From NCBI RefSeq assembly GCF_046557615.1, contig NZ_JBKIII010000002.1, positions 248,001 to 312,000 of the forward strand: a stretch of 64,000 nt of DNA, read 5' to 3'. The notes below the pieces were generated by a model. The model made no database searches, was not told the origin of the DNA, and worked only from the letters and a program-made list of their open reading frames with translations. Origin of the DNA: Haloferax sp046557615 (GTDB lineage: Archaea > Halobacteriota > Halobacteria > Halobacteriales > Haloferacaceae). The translations under genes and the position numbers were made by a program. This document shows positions 1-8,323 of the stretch, piece by piece (position 1 is the first letter of the stretch; each line of letters begins with the position of its first letter).

Positions 1-630
1 CGCCTGTTCGTGGGCCGCCAAGAGGTCGCTACACGTGGACCACGACTTACGAGCGCACTCCGGCAGAATCCCCTGCTCACGGACGAACTCGCGCAAGAAA
101 TCGCGCGTCGTCTGGTCGCTCGGATAGCCGCTGCCAACGTCTCCGTACTCCTCGGCGAGCGCCTCGATTCGCCGGTCACGCTCGACTTTTGCGACGATAC
201 TCGCTGCCCCGACGATTGCGTGTTCGTCGTCGGCACGATGTTGGGCGTGGACGCTGACGCTCGTTCCTCGCTCGGCGATGCCTTCGCGGACACGACGCCC
301 GAATCTATCTTCGTCAACGTCGCCCGCGTCGCAGACGACACTATCCTCCTCGATGGCGATTTCAGCGGCGGCCTCGACCTGTGCCCGGACGGTCAGCAAA
401 TTCATGTCCGTCCCGGGGTCGTCGATGGTCGCCGGTTCGATGAATGCGACGCCGACAGCGATGTCCTCGTGTGCCCGGAGTTTCGCGGCGAGGTCCTCTC
501 GTCGCGCCGGTGTGAGTCGCTTCGAATCAGCGATGCCGTCGGGGAGCGAGTCGGGGGGTGCCCGAACCGCCGCGGCGACCATCGGACCCAACACGGGTCC
601 TTTTCCGGCCTCGTCGATGCCGATGCGCAT
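1..630 (-). CDS. rnhB: Ribonuclease HII (3' end outside window)
   Basis: Cleaves the RNA strand of RNA-DNA hybrids and single ribonucleotides misincorporated in DNA. Reading the minus strand from the ATG at 630, the protein opens with GIDEAGKGPVLGPM, the RNase HII active-site signature carrying the Asp-Glu pair (residues 6-7). It continues with a CDAGD acidic segment and the family blocks SIVAKVERDRR and SGYPSDQTTRDFL. About 210 residues are visible, nearly the usual archaeal length; the C-terminus lies beyond base 1. One base separates its ATG from the stop codon of the upstream pus10 gene, so the two are probably co-transcribed. No oddities in the visible part. Confidence 0.95.
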   Translation of the reverse strand, partial: MRIGIDEAGKGPVLGPMVAAAVRAPPDSLPDGIADSKRLTPARREDLAAKLRAHEDIAVGVAFIEPATIDDPGTDMNLLTVRAQVEAAAEIAIEEDSVVCDAGDVDEDRFGRRVREGIAERGTSVSVHAQHRADDEHAIVGAASIVAKVERDRRIEALAEEYGDVGSGYPSDQTTRDFLREFVREQGILPECARKSWSTCSDLLAAHEQA

Positions 631-631
631 C

Positions 632-1915
632 TTACTCCTTGAAGAAGTCGTCGTCCTCGAAGGGTTCGTCCTCGCCTTCGACTGCAATCACGTCGAGTGC
701 GGTGACGACTGCGCCGGTGTCGAGGATGCCCGCGAGACTCGGATTCGTTCGGCCTTCGTCGCCCGAGACGAGTTCTTTGATGTAGAGACCACCCTCGCCG
801 TGGATTTCGACGGTGGCGTGGCGGGCGTCTTCGAGTTCGCCCGAGGTGTCGTAGACGTGGCGGGTGCGGGTGAGACTGGCGCGGCGGTGGTCAACCCGGT
901 GCGGCGTGTACTGCTCGATGGTCGCGCCGTTGAGTTCGTCCAGTGCGTCCTGCAGTTCATCAGCGGTCACGTCGTCGTCGAATTCGACGGCGGCGCGGTA
1001 CTGCTTGCTCGCATCGAGCTTCTTCACGCGTTCGACCATGTCGTAGGTGGCCAGTCGAAGTCCTTCGACTTCGATAGAGCCGTCGGCCATCGCGTTCACG
1101 TCGCCTTCGAGTTGCTCGACGTCGATATCGCGTCGGCGCGGTTCGAGAATCTCCACGACGAACGGGCGACCCGTGCCGAGCATGAGGGCGTCAACGTCTT
1201 CGCGGCCAGCACCGTGGAATTTGGCATCGACGCCGTCCATCACGTCCATGACGACGGGCGCGACGAACCCTTCGACGCTCTCGTCGTAGAGGTAGCCAGA
1301 GCCACCACAGTGGTCACAGCTCTCCTTGCCGACGAATCCAGAGCCGTCACACTCGCGGCAGGGCCACTCGGTCTGTGGAATATCGCGCTTGAGCTTTCGG
1401 TAGCGACCGTAGACGAACGCGGAGTTAATCTGCGCTTCGACGGTGTCGGCGTCGATATCGAGTAGGAACTGGACATCTGGCCGGGTGAAGTCCACTGCCG
1501 TTCCCGTGATTTGGCCGACGCGCTTGCCGACTTCGCGGTTGAACTCGGATTTGAACGGCTCGCCTGCGTCTTCGGGAAGGCCCGCTCCTTCGCGGAGCAG
1601 GAGTTCGTTCTCTTCGACGAGCGGCGGGGCACGCGTTCCCACCTGATACGTCTCGACTTCCGTTCCTTCGATGGCTTCTGCACAGCGTTCTGCCCACGAA
1701 TCGAACTCCGCACAGTAGCCCTCACACACCCAGCAGTCTTCGGTTTCGACCGCTTCGTACGGCTCGTCGTCGTCGAGTGCGGCGGCGATGCGCAGCGACC
1801 GACCCCGTTCGGCGTTCGTCAACCCGAAACTCCGCTCGGCGAAAACCCGACCGAGACAGGCGTCACACAGCGGCCCGCTCGCGGCGAGTTCTCGGGCGTC
1901 CGCAAGGATACTCAT
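632..1915 (-). CDS. pus10: tRNA pseudouridine synthase Pus10
   Basis: Archaeal Pus10 isomerises U54 and U55 of tRNA to pseudouridine. The 427-residue product has the N-terminal cysteine pairs (CDACLGRVF near residue 18; CWVCEGYC near 61) that bind zinc in this family, a THUMP-like middle, and the catalytic-domain signature GREDVDALMLGTGRPF, in which the first Asp after Arg-Glu is the family's catalytic residue. A CRECDGSGFVG...CDHCGGSGY segment gives a second set of Cys pairs. The family usually reads VRML where this protein has ALML, a mild variation. The start gives the expected MSILADAREL N-terminus. It leads directly into rnhB. Functionally linked to trmY at 11152, whose enzyme methylates the pseudouridine 54 made here. 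Confidence 0.95.
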   Translation of the reverse strand: MSILADARELAASGPLCDACLGRVFAERSFGLTNAERGRSLRIAAALDDDEPYEAVETEDCWVCEGYCAEFDSWAERCAEAIEGTEVETYQVGTRAPPLVEENELLLREGAGLPEDAGEPFKSEFNREVGKRVGQITGTAVDFTRPDVQFLLDIDADTVEAQINSAFVYGRYRKLKRDIPQTEWPCRECDGSGFVGKESCDHCGGSGYLYDESVEGFVAPVVMDVMDGVDAKFHGAGREDVDALMLGTGRPFVVEILEPRRRDIDVEQLEGDVNAMADGSIEVEGLRLATYDMVERVKKLDASKQYRAAVEFDDDVTADELQDALDELNGATIEQYTPHRVDHRRASLTRTRHVYDTSGELEDARHATVEIHGEGGLYIKELVSGDEGRTNPSLAGILDTGAVVTALDVIAVEGEDEPFEDDDFFKE

Positions 1916-2091
1916 ACTCGGGGACTAACGCGGCGGGCGTAACTATCTTGCTTTGTCCGGCGCGCGATTCGTCCTGTTCTCTCCGCTCCGTGGGTGGCAT
2001 TCTCACCCGGGTTATGTGCTATCTATTTTCCGAGAAAATTAATGTGCGGCGACGTGGTAGCCGATGCAACACCCTTTATTTGGAGACTCTC

Positions 2092-3066
2092 GTGACATTC
2101 TCAACACCTTCGCATCGGAACTTCGCACTGTTTTCTCTCCTTGCCGTCCTGTGGGGCACCTCGTTCATGGCGATCGAGGTCGGATTAGAGGTTCTCCCAC
2201 CGGCGCTCTTCGCCGCACTTCGCTACGATATCGCGGGCGCAGTGCTGTTCGTCTACGGCCTTCTCGCCGCCGAGGACTGGCGACCTCGGGGCCGTGACGA
2301 GTGGATTGTCGTTCTCGTCGGTGGCGCGCTCCTCATCGGGACGCACTTCACGCTCCTCTTTTCGGGCCAACGCTACGTCACGAGTGGCGTTGCCGCTATC
2401 GTCCTGAGTCTCACGCCCGTCCTCACGCCGGTGTTCGCGTGGTCACTCCTCCCCGAAGAGCGCCTCGACCTCGCTGGATTCGTCGGCGTCTTCTTGGGTC
2501 TCGCGGGCACCGTCGTCATCGCCCTCTCGTCGGGGTCGGTCGGCGGGCAACTCGTAGGTGTCGTCCTCCTGTTCTTGGCCGCCGCCGCGTGGGCCTTTGG
2601 CTCTGTTCTCGTCAAACGCCTCCCCGGGAACCCCCCTGTTGTTCCGATGCAGGCGTGGATGATGCTCCTCGGGTCGGCGATGCTCCACAGCGTCAGTCCC
2701 GTCCTCGGCGAACCCGGACTCGGCACTGTCGCGTGGTCACCACTCGTCGTCTCCGCACTCCTCTTTCTCGCCGTCCTGTGCAGCGCCGTCGGCTTTCTCA
2801 TCTACTTCGTCCTCCTCGACGAACTCGGCGCGGTGGAAATCAGCCTCGTCAATTACGCGGTTCCTATCGTCGCCGCCGTCAGCGGGTGGGCCTTTCTCGG
2901 TGAACACGTCGGCCCGGCGACGATTGTGGGATTCGTCCTCATCCTCGCCGGGTTCGGGTTCATGAAGCGCGACGCGCTCGAACCGAGGCTCGTCCGTCTC
3001 GGCATTCGAAGCGGTCTCATCGCACCGGAAGAATCGGCTCGTGGCCACACGCCTGCCGACGACTGA
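2092..3066 (+). CDS. EamA (DMT) family transporter
   Basis: Predicted ten-helix inner-membrane exporter of the drug/metabolite superfamily; the substrate cannot be told from sequence. After the proposed GTG start the 324-residue protein shows the typical opening FALFSLLAVLWGTSFMAIEVGL, split into two EamA repeats of about 145 residues. The first ends near VIALSS, and the second starts at the GVVLLFLAAAAWAFGS helix and carries the usual VEISLVNYAVPIVAAVSGW block. The frame is open much further upstream, but that part has no membrane character. GTG at 2092, just before the first helix, is therefore preferred; TTG at 2080 is the alternative. It stands alone between pus10 (divergent) and a convergent lipoprotein gene. 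Confidence 0.88.
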   Translation: MTFSTPSHRNFALFSLLAVLWGTSFMAIEVGLEVLPPALFAALRYDIAGAVLFVYGLLAAEDWRPRGRDEWIVVLVGGALLIGTHFTLLFSGQRYVTSGVAAIVLSLTPVLTPVFAWSLLPEERLDLAGFVGVFLGLAGTVVIALSSGSVGGQLVGVVLLFLAAAAWAFGSVLVKRLPGNPPVVPMQAWMMLLGSAMLHSVSPVLGEPGLGTVAWSPLVVSALLFLAVLCSAVGFLIYFVLLDELGAVEISLVNYAVPIVAAVSGWAFLGEHVGPATIVGFVLILAGFGFMKRDALEPRLVRLGIRSGLIAPEESARGHTPADD

Positions 3067-3114
3067 GGCGGCTTCCTATTTTAACGTACGCGACGGTCGG
3101 CGTCGAACAACGGT

Positions 3115-3121
3115 AAAAAAA
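3115..3121 (-). terminator. T-tract terminator
   Basis: A run of seven A on the plus strand reads as seven T on the minus strand, about 24 nt past the stop of the lipoprotein gene at 3145. Archaeal RNA polymerase commonly terminates at such U-tracts without a hairpin. No stem is evident here. Confidence 0.45.
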
Positions 3122-3144
3122 GAGTCGCGCTCGTCGATGGGCGT

Positions 3145-3669
3145 TTACGCGCTCTCGTTCGTCGCGACCGTGGTCGTTTCCGTGGCGGTTTCGTTCGTTG
3201 TCGTCGTGGTCGTCTCGTTCGCCGCAGTCGTCGTTGCTTCGGTCGTCGTCTCAGCAGCAGGAACCTCGTACGTGGCGATGACGTCCTCGTTTCCGGCGGC
3301 ACCGACCCAGACAACCTCGACGGTCGAACCGGCTTCTGCCGAGGGGATTTCGACGAAATTACCGACCGAAATCGGGTAGGATTGCGTCTTTTTACTCTCA
3401 TCGACCCACGTCAGGGTGCGCTCGCCGTCGACGGTGACGTACACTTCGGTCGTCGCTTCGGCTTCGATTTGGTCGCCGCCCATGTGGACGGCGCGGAGGA
3501 CGCCGCTCTCGGTGCGGAAGGTGATGTCCGGTTCCGGTGCGGGGGTTGGTTCGGATGCCGTGGTCGTCGTTTCACCGTCAGAACTGGGGGGCTCAGACCC
3601 GCCGAGACAGCCAGCGAGGAGGAGGGAACTCGCGCTCGTTGCGCTCTTGATGAACGTTCGTCGTTCCAT
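3145..3669 (-). CDS. Tat-exported lipoprotein, Thr-rich tail
   Basis: Predicted surface lipoprotein of 174 residues. The N-terminus MERRTFIKS has the twin-arginine motif, followed by a hydrophobic stretch and the lipobox LLLAGC, so export by Tat and lipid attachment to the cysteine are likely. A Ser/Thr/Glu linker leads to a small beta-rich domain (TFRTESGVLRAVHMGGDQIE onward) that resembles the globular part of haloarchaeal type IV pilin-like proteins, where a similar VTHxGGD motif occurs. The last 45 residues are almost pure Thr/Glu/Asn, a likely glycosylated stalk. The start chosen is the ATG at 3669, seven codons inside the longest frame, because it places RR correctly. Exact function unknown. 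Confidence 0.8.
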   Translation of the reverse strand: MERRTFIKSATSASSLLLAGCLGGSEPPSSDGETTTTASEPTPAPEPDITFRTESGVLRAVHMGGDQIEAEATTEVYVTVDGERTLTWVDESKKTQSYPISVGNFVEIPSAEAGSTVEVVWVGAAGNEDVIATYEVPAAETTTEATTTAANETTTTTTNETATETTTVATNESA

Positions 3670-3771
3670 GTCGCAAAAATTGCCACCCACACATAAATGT
3701 CTTTTAATTTATATTTTGTGTGTCGATAGCCTGTCCCACACTCGCACGCCACAGTGTCGAAAACCAGAAAT

Positions 3772-4314
3772 TTAGAACAATCCGAACTGGCCGAGGAGCC
3801 ACAACACCGAGAGCGTCGTTGCGATACCGATGCCGACCAAGAGTATCGTGATGACGACGACAGCACCCAGAAGGAAGCGTCGGTCCGCTTCGGCGCGGTC
3901 GGCGGGGAGTTCGCCGTGCGACTCGATGAGGCGCACGTTTCGGGCGTTGGCTTTCCACACTGCGTCGAAGGCGTCGCCGACGACCGGGAGTGCGCCGACC
4001 GTCGAATCGAGCAAGACGTTCCCGAACATCCGAATCAACGTCTCGCGCGGGATGCCGAGCATCGCGGCTTCGATGAGGATGTAGGCTGAAAGAGCCGTCC
4101 CTGTCGCGTCGCCGACACCAGGAATCAACCCTAAGAAGGGGTCGAGGCCGATGCGATAGTTCGTGCCGGGAATCTCGAAGGCGTTGTCGAGGTAGAAACT
4201 GACAGTTCGAAGGCGTTGCATCACCTCGTCGTCCACATCGTCGAAATCGACGACGACGGGTTCTCCCATGTCGTAACGCCCTGCACTCGACGTTACTGAG
4301 GTCGAATCGTCCAC
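3772..4314 (-). CDS. DUF4112 membrane protein
   Basis: A 180-residue protein with the hallmark of the DUF4112 family: LDNAFEIPGTNYRIGLDP, then FLGLIPGVGDATGTALSAYIL and a later LLDSTVGALPVVGDAFD block. A hydrophobic helix runs through the first GVGD segment. A second C-terminal helix (LLGAVVVITILLVGIGIATTL) ends in LLGQFGLF. Two or three membrane segments are likely. The family is widespread but has no established function. An internal Met at residue 16 (MGEPVVVDFDD) is a plausible alternative start, since the first 15 residues look unstructured. It is transcribed toward the lipoprotein gene with about 100 nt between. Confidence 0.8.
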   Translation of the reverse strand: MDDSTSVTSSAGRYDMGEPVVVDFDDVDDEVMQRLRTVSFYLDNAFEIPGTNYRIGLDPFLGLIPGVGDATGTALSAYILIEAAMLGIPRETLIRMFGNVLLDSTVGALPVVGDAFDAVWKANARNVRLIESHGELPADRAEADRRFLLGAVVVITILLVGIGIATTLSVLWLLGQFGLF

Positions 4315-4422
4315 ATACGTCTCTCGTGCGGATTCTACTTGAGCGTGGCGTCAGATTCACCGAAACAGACCTGTCGATACGCACGTCCCGACTCGAAAAA
4401 ATTCAGGAAGTCGATGTCTCGT

Positions 4423-5724
4423 TCAGCCGCCGACTTGCATCGCACGCTCGACGACGCCTTCGCCGTAGCGTTCTTCTAGTTCGTCGTGCTGGTCCGGACG
4501 GTTCTCGTAGACGTCTTGGAACAGGCTGATGGGGGTCATCGCGGCCTGATAGGTCGCTTCGTCCCACATTCGGTCGGTAGCGATGTCGAAGTCGGTGTTC
4601 CCGATACGGAGCGTCGCCGACCGCTTCATCGCGATAGCACCTCGTCCGGCCGCTTTGGCCGCCTCGAACTCTTCCATAGAGTCCACGATATCGTCCATAC
4701 TCGGGACGTACGAGGTCATCTTGAGGAGTTCCTCGTGTAACTCCTCGGCAGTGAGCGTCCGGGTGGTGCTACCGACGAGGAGTTCGTAGTCGTCACCCAG
4801 TGTTTCGAGCGACACGTAATCGCCGTCGTAGACTTCGACGCCGTCTTCGGACGTGAGTTCGACTCGCTCGCCATCAACGTCGAGGAGCCAACTGCCAGTC
4901 TTCGGCGGGAGTGGCTCGGTGTTTGCCTCCACGACCTGACCGGGCGTCAGCGACCAGATGCCAATCATCCCCTTGGCCTGATTTTCGGTCATGCGGGTGC
5001 GGTAGCCTTCCACGTCGCGGATGTCGTCGTACGGGCCGTCCACTGCGATGAGCCCGGCGGCACTGGCACCGCGGGAGGTGTTGTGGCGGAGTTCGGGCCA
5101 CGGCGGAAGCGACCCGGTGGGCGTCATCGCACGCATGTCTTTCGTGTAATCGACCTCGCCGTTCACGAGCAAGAACAACCGTTCGAGGTTGTTCGTCGGC
5201 TTTCCCATCTCGTCGCGGAGTGACTCCATCGCGAGTTCGGCCTGTCCGCTCTCGATGATGACGGACATCGTGAGACTGCCTTCTTCGAGGCCGTGTTCGT
5301 TCTCGACGATGGTGAAGAACTCGTCGGCCTTCTTCCAGTCGTCGATGTCGCCGACTTCGGGGATGACGAAGCCGTCGATGTACTCGACTGCGCCGTAGGC
5401 GGGGTCAGTGATTTCGAGCATGTGCTGGAAGCCCTGATAGCGAGTACTCGGGCTGTCGCGGTGCCAAACCACCCGTGGGTGAATCTCACCGGGGAAGTCG
5501 GCACCGTGTTCGGACACCACGTCGATGATGTTCTGTGCGCCTTCGTCTCGCATCGAGGGTGCTGTCGCGTCCTCGTTGTCCGGAACCCACACGTCGGGGG
5601 CCTGCATCCCGCGAAGTTGGATTGCTCGTCGAAGCATCTTCGCGGAGTCTTCTTCGCCTTCGATTGCCGTTGGTGAGGTGAAGAATGTCCGGACAAACTG
5701 TCTGTTGTGTCGTCGCTCAGTCAT
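4423..5724 (-). CDS. aceB: Malate synthase, haloarchaeal type
   Basis: Condenses glyoxylate with acetyl-CoA to give malate, the second step of the glyoxylate shunt. The 433-residue product is much shorter than bacterial malate synthases A or G and matches the compact haloarchaeal isoform. It opens MTERRHNRQFVRTFFTSPTA and contains the TIM-barrel blocks RRAIQLRGMQAPDVWVPDNE, VIIESGQAELAME and GMIGIWSLTPGQV. The Arg and the acidic pairs in these blocks fit the metal and glyoxylate site. It lies 62 nt downstream of aceA on the same strand, so the pair forms a shunt operon allowing growth on acetate or fatty acids. Confidence 0.95.
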   Translation of the reverse strand: MTERRHNRQFVRTFFTSPTAIEGEEDSAKMLRRAIQLRGMQAPDVWVPDNEDATAPSMRDEGAQNIIDVVSEHGADFPGEIHPRVVWHRDSPSTRYQGFQHMLEITDPAYGAVEYIDGFVIPEVGDIDDWKKADEFFTIVENEHGLEEGSLTMSVIIESGQAELAMESLRDEMGKPTNNLERLFLLVNGEVDYTKDMRAMTPTGSLPPWPELRHNTSRGASAAGLIAVDGPYDDIRDVEGYRTRMTENQAKGMIGIWSLTPGQVVEANTEPLPPKTGSWLLDVDGERVELTSEDGVEVYDGDYVSLETLGDDYELLVGSTTRTLTAEELHEELLKMTSYVPSMDDIVDSMEEFEAAKAAGRGAIAMKRSATLRIGNTDFDIATDRMWDEATYQAAMTPISLFQDVYENRPDQHDELEERYGEGVVERAMQVGG

Positions 5725-5786
5725 GTGTTATCAATCGCATTATTTTGGGTTAAGAATTGTCGTCGAAATGATGGTTTTGCGGACTG

Positions 5787-6824
5787 TCAGTCGTCGTTTT
5801 GACTCTGAATCGGCGCGTCGTTCTCTTCGGAGAAGCCAGCCGACTCCTGCATACGACGGCGTGCCTCGGGGTCGAACTGCGATTCGATGTCCTGGAATCG
5901 CGAGACGAACGAGAGTTCGTGGTGGCTCTCGGTCTCGTGGCCGAGGTAGCGCTCTTCGAGGTCGAATTGGGCGCGCTCGTCGTCTTGGGCGAGTTTCTTG
6001 AAGTCCTCGTAGGCGGCGTGTGCGCCCGAGTGCAGGCCGAAGAGCGTGATGAAGATGTACTCGTAGCCGAGGTCACCCAGCTCTTCGAAGGTCAGCGGGT
6101 CCTCCTCTTCCGACCACGCGAACGACGACGAGTAGTTGAACGCGAGCGGGAGGTCTGGGTGCGTCTCGTGAATCGTCTCGGCGTAGTTGATTGCATCTTC
6201 GCGGCTCGGGTCGGGCATCTCGGGCCACACGAGATCGACGCCAGCGTCGGCGTAGATGCGACCGCGTTCGAGGTGTTCTTCCCAGTCGCCGTTGGCCGAG
6301 CCGTAGGCGTCGGTCCGTGCGATGATGACGGTGTCCTCGCTTTGTTTCGCATCGACGGCCGCCTCGAAGCGCGAGCGGGCTTCTTCGCGCGAGACGATTT
6401 GCTTGCCTGCGATGTGGCCACACCGCTTCGGCGAGGTTTGGTCTTCGATGTGAATCGCGCCGACGCCGACCTTCTCGTACTCGCGGACGGCGCGGCGGAC
6501 GTTGTGGATGCCGCCGTAGCCGGTATCACAGTCGGCAACGACGGGGAGGTTCGTGGCTTCGACCATGCGCTTGGCGTTTTCGACCATTTCGGTCATCGTG
6601 ACCATCTCCAGGTCGGGGAAGCCGAATTGGCCGAGGACGGTCGAGTAGCCGGACATGTAGACGGCGTCGTGACCGGCCATCTCGGCCAGTCGGGCGTCGA
6701 GGGCGTGGTAGATGCCGGGCGCAAAGACGAAGTTTTGCGTGTCCAGCATCTCGCGGAAGGCGCGGCCGTTCGGGTTATCGATGTCGCGGGCGAAGACGTC
6801 GCTGTCGAGGTCTCGTGGATTCAT
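5787..6824 (-). CDS. aceA: Isocitrate lyase
   Basis: Splits isocitrate into succinate and glyoxylate. The 345-residue protein belongs to the ICL/PEP-mutase superfamily: YMSGYSTVLGQFGFPDLEMVT near the N-terminus, the VVADCDTGYGG metal-binding loop, the IHIEDQTSPKRCGHIAGK active-site segment (catalytic Cys in KRCGH, where bacterial enzymes have KKCGH), and VIIARTDAYG. It is short compared with bacterial ICL, as in other haloarchaea. Its ATG overlaps the stop of the small upstream gene at 6821 by 4 nt (ATGA), implying translational coupling, and aceB follows 62 nt downstream. Confidence 0.95.
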   Translation of the reverse strand: MNPRDLDSDVFARDIDNPNGRAFREMLDTQNFVFAPGIYHALDARLAEMAGHDAVYMSGYSTVLGQFGFPDLEMVTMTEMVENAKRMVEATNLPVVADCDTGYGGIHNVRRAVREYEKVGVGAIHIEDQTSPKRCGHIAGKQIVSREEARSRFEAAVDAKQSEDTVIIARTDAYGSANGDWEEHLERGRIYADAGVDLVWPEMPDPSREDAINYAETIHETHPDLPLAFNYSSSFAWSEEEDPLTFEELGDLGYEYIFITLFGLHSGAHAAYEDFKKLAQDDERAQFDLEERYLGHETESHHELSFVSRFQDIESQFDPEARRRMQESAGFSEENDAPIQSQNDD

Positions 6825-7069
6825 TGGTTGTCGGTCTGCATCGCTCGTTCGATGCGGGTCAGTTGCGTTCGGAGGGCAGTCAGGTCGCGCCGAATCTGTT
6901 CGATGTCGTCTTCTCGTGTCGGTTGGTCGAGGAGGGGGACCAATGGCGCGTTCATGTTCTCCTCGTTGTTCGGATAGCGCCGACGTGGACGGGGCGTTTG
7001 GGTCGGCGTCGTGATTGTGGTTGTCGGTCGGTCGGTGCGCGTGCGGGTCGTGTCAGTTCGGTCTGTCAT
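6821..7069 (-). CDS. Small Thr/Arg-rich protein coupled to aceA
   Basis: An 82-residue protein of unknown function. The first 38 residues are low-complexity Thr/Arg/Pro/Asp. The last 35 (DDIEQIRRDLTALRTQLTRI) form a short amphipathic coiled coil. Codon third positions are strongly G/C like the neighbouring genes, which supports it being translated. The stop overlaps the aceA ATG by 4 nt, a typical coupled arrangement, so it would be the first gene of the aceA-aceB transcript. An internal ATG at residue 39 (MNAPLVPLLDQ) would give a 44-residue product holding just the coil and is a serious alternative. A regulatory or scaffolding role for the shunt is only a guess. Confidence 0.65.
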   Translation of the reverse strand: MTDRTDTTRTRTDRPTTTITTPTQTPRPRRRYPNNEENMNAPLVPLLDQPTREDDIEQIRRDLTALRTQLTRIERAMQTDNQ

Positions 7070-7369
7070 TGATATTCGGGGGTGTTCGTGGTCGATAGCG
7101 GTCGATGTCGGTCGATTCGGAGAGATGTGCTGTGTCGGATACTGCGGATGCGTTCATGCTTCGTGCCTCGATTGGGTTGTCTTCGAAGCCAGCAATAAAG
7201 TTAATGAATAATAATGATAATATTCGTTAATGACTTATTTTGACACACAGGTCTACTAGGTGATTAATTTGTCAAGTGGTAGCAACCCACACCCCGTGTG
7301 CTACGCGATTGCACTCCATTCCGCGTACACCACGCTTAATCGCGTCCACGTCCGACCGGCCACCAACGA
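7070..7369. promoter_or_regulatory. AT-rich divergent promoter region of the ace operon
   Basis: The 300-nt spacer between the divergent ace operon and ABC exporter genes has no credible gene. Around 7190-7275 it becomes sharply AT-rich. It contains two copies of GTTAATGA in direct orientation at 7200-7207 and 7226-7233, and a short inverted pair TTGACA (7240-7245) / TGTCAA (7270-7275). These could be TATA elements and operator sites for carbon-source control of the shunt, but no specific regulator can be named. Confidence 0.4.
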
Positions 7370-8323
7370 ATGGAATCTGCGATAGAGATACGCGACTTGA
7401 CGAAGTCCTACGGCGACGTTCACGCGCTCGACGGCATCGACCTCGACGTGCCACAGGGGTCGTTCTTCGGACTCTTAGGACCGAACGGCGCGGGAAAGAC
7501 GACGTTCATCAGCATCCTCGTCGGCCTCGTCCGCAAATCCGGCGGTGACGCGCGCGTCTTCGGCTACGACGTCGAAGACGACTACCGAGAAGCGCGTGAT
7601 CGAATCGGCCTCGCTCCACAGGAGTTCAACGTAGACCGTTTCTTCCCGATTCGGGAGGTACTGGAACACAAAGCAGGCTACCACGGGATTCCCCCGAAAG
7701 AGGCCAAAGAACGCGCCGACGAGGTACTCAAACGCGTCGGCATCTACGACAAGCGCGACACGCGATTCGACTGGCTCTCCGGCGGGATGAAACGCCGCTT
7801 CATGCTCGCGCGGGCGCTCATCACCGACCCCGACCTGCTCATCCTCGACGAGCCGACCGCGGGCGTGGACGTGCAACTCCGCCACGAACTCTGGGAGACC
7901 ATCATCGACCTCAACGAACAGGGGACGACCATTCTCCTGACCACGCACTACATCGAAGAGGCCGAACGGCTCTGCGACGAGGTTGCCATCCTCGATTCGG
8001 GACGCATCATCGAAGTCGCTAGCCCCGACGAACTGATGGACCGCGGCACCGACGATATCGTGATTCAACTCCGCAACGAACCGACGGCAATCCCCGACTT
8101 CGCGGCCTCCGACGACCGCATCGAAGCCGTCTCTACCGAAGGAACCCGCCTCGTCGTGACCGCCTCGCAGGGCGGACTCGTCGCTCCGGAGGTGGTTCGC
8201 GCGCTCGACCGTGACGGCCACGAAATCATCGACCTCGAAATCTCGCGTACCTCGCTCGAAGAGGTGTTCGTGGAGATGACGAGACAGGGGCAAGACCGCG
8301 CGACGATGGAGGTCGAACAATGA
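7370..8323 (+). CDS. ABC transporter ATP-binding protein (ABC-2 exporter)
   Basis: Nucleotide-binding subunit of an ABC-2 type exporter. The 317-residue protein has Walker A GPNGAGKTT (about residue 38), the Q-loop LAPQEFNVDRF, an ABC signature in the variant form LSGGMKRRF, Walker B LLILDEPTAGVD and the switch His in LLTTHYIEEAE. The CcmA/DrrA-like C-terminal extension after residue 220 is present. It overlaps the permease gene by 4 nt (ATGA), so the two are translated together. The substrate is unknown; drug, lipid or polysaccharide export are all seen in this family. Confidence 0.92.
   Translation: MESAIEIRDLTKSYGDVHALDGIDLDVPQGSFFGLLGPNGAGKTTFISILVGLVRKSGGDARVFGYDVEDDYREARDRIGLAPQEFNVDRFFPIREVLEHKAGYHGIPPKEAKERADEVLKRVGIYDKRDTRFDWLSGGMKRRFMLARALITDPDLLILDEPTAGVDVQLRHELWETIIDLNEQGTTILLTTHYIEEAERLCDEVAILDSGRIIEVASPDELMDRGTDDIVIQLRNEPTAIPDFAASDDRIEAVSTEGTRLVVTASQGGLVAPEVVRALDRDGHEIIDLEISRTSLEEVFVEMTRQGQDRATMEVEQ

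Noticed and set aside
278..1465. Long plus-strand frame opposite rnhB and pus10
   Set aside because: A shadow of the two real genes: opposite-strand frames stay open in high-GC halophile genes, and it has no family similarity.
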